Positions 61,935 through 64,000 of a DNA stretch of 64,000 nt are shown here, piece after piece (within the stretch, counting starts at the first letter, position 1; every line of letters begins with the position of its first letter). Under the pieces are notes generated by a model that saw only the letters and a program-made list of their open reading frames with translations, ran no database searches and was not told the DNA's origin. Source of the DNA: an uncultured Aquimarina sp. (lineage in GTDB: Bacteria > Bacteroidota > Bacteroidia > Flavobacteriales > Flavobacteriaceae); contig CANMCO010000001.1 in NCBI GenBank assembly GCA_947496355.1, forward strand, positions 601,475 through 665,474, read 5' to 3'. Both the position numbers and the translations under genes were made by a program.

Positions 61935-63662
61935 ATGAAAAGAAAAATATACTCTATCTTGATCCTTTTTTGTTTAAATATTCCTCTAGGATTTACCCAG
62001 GAAACAAAAGGGTTTAAAATCCCAGATTCTTTGAAGGAGAAGAGTTTTGATGAGATTAATAAAAGAGCTAGAAAAGCCGAATCAAGTCTTGATACTTTGA
62101 AAGCTTTAGTTTATTGGAACACTTATTTACAAAAAGCTAAACAAGAGGATAAAAAGATCAATGTGGCAGAAGCGTTTACGTCATTGTCTTCTCTCCAAAT
62201 AGATGATGCGAAAAAATTGAAATATTTGGATAGTGCAATAGTGATTAGTAAAAATACTTCTTACTCTGCAAGAGTATACTCATATAAGGGAGGATACTAC
62301 CATAGTAGATCTGATTATGGTAAAGCATTAGAAAATTATTTTTTTTCATTAGAAGTCGCTGAAAAAAATAATTCGGATTGGTTTGTGTATTCGGCAAGAT
62401 ATAATATCGCTGCTTTAGAGAGTAAATTAGGGAAATATGATAAAGCTATAAAGGGTTTTAAAGAAAACCTGAATCAGTTACATACTTTGGGTGATGAAAG
62501 AGATACTTTGATACGTTTAATTGGCATGTCGACTATATCAATGACATTTGCTAAAATGAAACTGAAAGACTCTGCTATTTCCTATATTACAAGAGGGAAG
62601 AAACTTGCAAAATTAGCTAATTCACGTTCTGCGAATAATGCATTCTCATATAACTTATATTATCATTTTGTTTTGAGTGAAGGAATAAACCATTTTCTTA
62701 ATGGGAGCTATAAACCTGCGTTGGATAGTATCCAGAAGGCATTACCCTTTTTGTCCCAAAGTATTGATAAAAATTATTTTTTAAATGCATGCTTATATCT
62801 TGGAAAAGTAAATTATAAATTAAATAATCTTGAAGAGGCAAAAGTATATTATCAAAAGGTAGATTCGATATACCAATCTACCGGTAATGTGAGTTTGGAG
62901 TTACGAGAAGCGTATAGCGGCTTAGTAAAGTATTACAAGGACAAAAAAGATCCACAAAATCAATTATTCTATATCGAAAAATTATTAGGATTTGATAGTA
63001 TTCTAAACCAGAATTACAAATTAATGGATAAAAAGCTGCTAGAAGAATATGATATCCCTAATGCGCTTGCGCAAAAAGAAGACATCATAGCTTCTCTAGA
63101 AGCAGAAAAGAGCACAAGTACCAGCCAGAAAGCTATTATTTCTCTGCTTTTAGTACTTAGTCTGGGAGGGAGTGGCTACTATTACTATACCCAACGCCAA
63201 TACAAAAGGCGATTTTTGCAAATGTTAGATACTACTCAACAAGATACGGTAAACGTTACCCAAAAAGAGGAGCTAAAAGATAAATCAGAAAGTACGGGTA
63301 TAAGTCAGGAAACACGGGATCATTTACTAGCACAATTAGAACAATTCGAAAGAAACAAGGGCTATATCAAGCCAAACATAAACGCCAAGGATCTCGCTAA
63401 AAGTTTTGATTCTAATTCTAGTTATTTATCTGTAGTTATAAATACCTATAAACAAAAGAGTATAAGCCAGTACATTAATGATTTACGTATAGATTTTGCG
63501 ATCCAGAAGTTAAAAGCAGATCCAAAATTTAGAAAATATACTATAAAAGCCATTGCCCAGGAGGCAGGATTTAATACTGCAGAGGCGTTTTCTAAGGCAT
63601 TTTACAAAAAGGCTAAGATCTATCCCTCATATTTTATTAAGAGCTTAGAGAAACAAGATTGA
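61935..63662 (+). CDS. membrane-anchored TPR sensor with AraC-type HTH (regulator 4)
   Basis: 575 residues. Signal peptide (1-21), TPR sensor (about 30-390; KGFKIPDSLKEKSFDE resembles regulator 3), transmembrane helix (about 399-418), AraC HTH (about 475-572: NAKDLAKSFDSNSSYLSVVINTYKQKS). The C-terminal half is nearly the same as that of regulator 1, the sensor is not. The -7-like box TATATTTT lies at 61901-61908. No GG peptide follows within the window. Confidence 0.87.
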   Translation: MKRKIYSILILFCLNIPLGFTQETKGFKIPDSLKEKSFDEINKRARKAESSLDTLKALVYWNTYLQKAKQEDKKINVAEAFTSLSSLQIDDAKKLKYLDSAIVISKNTSYSARVYSYKGGYYHSRSDYGKALENYFFSLEVAEKNNSDWFVYSARYNIAALESKLGKYDKAIKGFKENLNQLHTLGDERDTLIRLIGMSTISMTFAKMKLKDSAISYITRGKKLAKLANSRSANNAFSYNLYYHFVLSEGINHFLNGSYKPALDSIQKALPFLSQSIDKNYFLNACLYLGKVNYKLNNLEEAKVYYQKVDSIYQSTGNVSLELREAYSGLVKYYKDKKDPQNQLFYIEKLLGFDSILNQNYKLMDKKLLEEYDIPNALAQKEDIIASLEAEKSTSTSQKAIISLLLVLSLGGSGYYYYTQRQYKRRFLQMLDTTQQDTVNVTQKEELKDKSESTGISQETRDHLLAQLEQFERNKGYIKPNINAKDLAKSFDSNSSYLSVVINTYKQKSISQYINDLRIDFAIQKLKADPKFRKYTIKAIAQEAGFNTAEAFSKAFYKKAKIYPSYFIKSLEKQD

Positions 63663-64000
63663 AGTTATGAGTTAGGAGTGTGTTGCGATTACTCTGATTT
63701 TTTCTTTTTTATAATTGTAGACTTGATAAAAGACAATTGTTGGCTCTTTTCTTTTGGAGGATATCCTAAAATAGGAGTTTATCATTTCTTAAAAGCAAAT
63801 ATATGGTCCCTTCTCCTTGGGGAGAAGGTTAGGATGAGGGGCGTTTGTGATAATCCCCTCACCTTAATCCTCTCCCCAGGGAGAGGAAACCTTAATTACT
63901 AATTAATTAGATACCCACTTACCCTGAGCATTCTAAGATAAAACCAAATTTTTATGCACTTAATTTCACAAACGGTTCATTTCTTTTGGCCACAGCAAAA
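63663..64000. other. intergenic end of window
   Basis: 338 bases with no believable gene; it contains the inverted repeat at 63808-63890. A 74-codon open frame crosses the repeat and is not believed. Confidence 0.5.
63808..63890. repeat. large imperfect inverted repeat (intergenic repeat family)
   Basis: Arms TTCTCCTTGGGGAGAAGG...GGATGAGGGG and CCCCTCACCTTAATCCTCTCC...GGGAGAGG can fold on each other. The CCCTCACCNTAACCCTCTCC type of sequence is a widespread dispersed intergenic repeat in bacteria. It has no coding potential. Confidence 0.6.

Noticed and set aside
63808..63890. CRISPR-like repeat
   Set aside because: Two arms of one inverted repeat, not direct repeats with spacers; no cas genes.

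Overview
The window reads as a low-GC chromosome segment from a marine-type flavobacterium (Bacteroidota, family Flavobacteriaceae; Aquimarina-like is a guess). The supporting signs are the Bacteroidota promoter consensus (a -7 box TAnnTTTG, recognisable before many genes), DUF4270 and SGNH lipoproteins, CarboxypepD_reg-type TonB receptors, atpD-atpC standing apart from other ATP synthase genes, and the bioFDA arrangement. No tRNA, rRNA, CRISPR array, transposase or phage gene was seen.

Bases 1-41,200 are mostly core genome: the 3' part of an OmpA-domain gene; two small exported proteins; a TPR-CHAT membrane protein; a Tas-like aldo-keto reductase; radA; a degenerate alpha/beta-hydrolase; a flippase-like membrane protein; panD-panC; a GlgA N-domain-like protein; a DUF4270 lipoprotein; glmS; two tandem paralogous TonB receptors followed by an SGNH-hydrolase lipoprotein; a sterol-desaturase-type protein divergent from a TetR-class II aldolase-BASS transporter operon with two tandem operators; atpDC; a GNAT acetyltransferase; the biotin genes bioF-bioD-bioA, a ketosynthase and bioB; a cupin-type oxygenase; and recX.

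Bases 41,200-64,000 form an accessory peptide-secretion and regulation island with five parts. (1) An SDP-like operon on the minus strand (45,578 to 41,321): SdpC-like lipoprotein toxin precursor, SdpA, SdpB (HTTM domain), SdpI-type immunity protein, a proline-rich double-glycine (GG) peptide, a Cys-rich lipoprotein and a small membrane protein. (2) Four membrane-anchored TPR-AraC regulators (46,005; 47,735; 59,254; 61,935), of which at least one looks chimeric. (3) Ten short GG-leader peptide genes in at least two leader families; two of these genes have under 60 codons. (4) Two duplicated two-peptide bacteriocin-like cassettes flanking a DUF3267 zincin-like membrane protein. (5) A five-gene export operon on the minus strand (58,770 to 54,457): HlyD adaptor, C39-peptidase ABC exporter, two small HTH proteins and an acidic small protein.

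Two regulatory codes can be read from the DNA. Four GG-peptide promoters carry a 17-bp palindrome (nTCTCA-N5-TGAGAn) placed exactly 10 nt upstream of a -7-like box. Three divergent intergenic regions, each beside a TPR-AraC gene, carry the same promoter architecture (TTG-N21-TAnATTTG preceded by TACTT) plus a different palindrome just upstream. My inference is that this is an integrated peptide production, export and sensing island in which periplasmic TPR receptors may respond to exported peptides and control the SDP-like toxin and the shared exporter.
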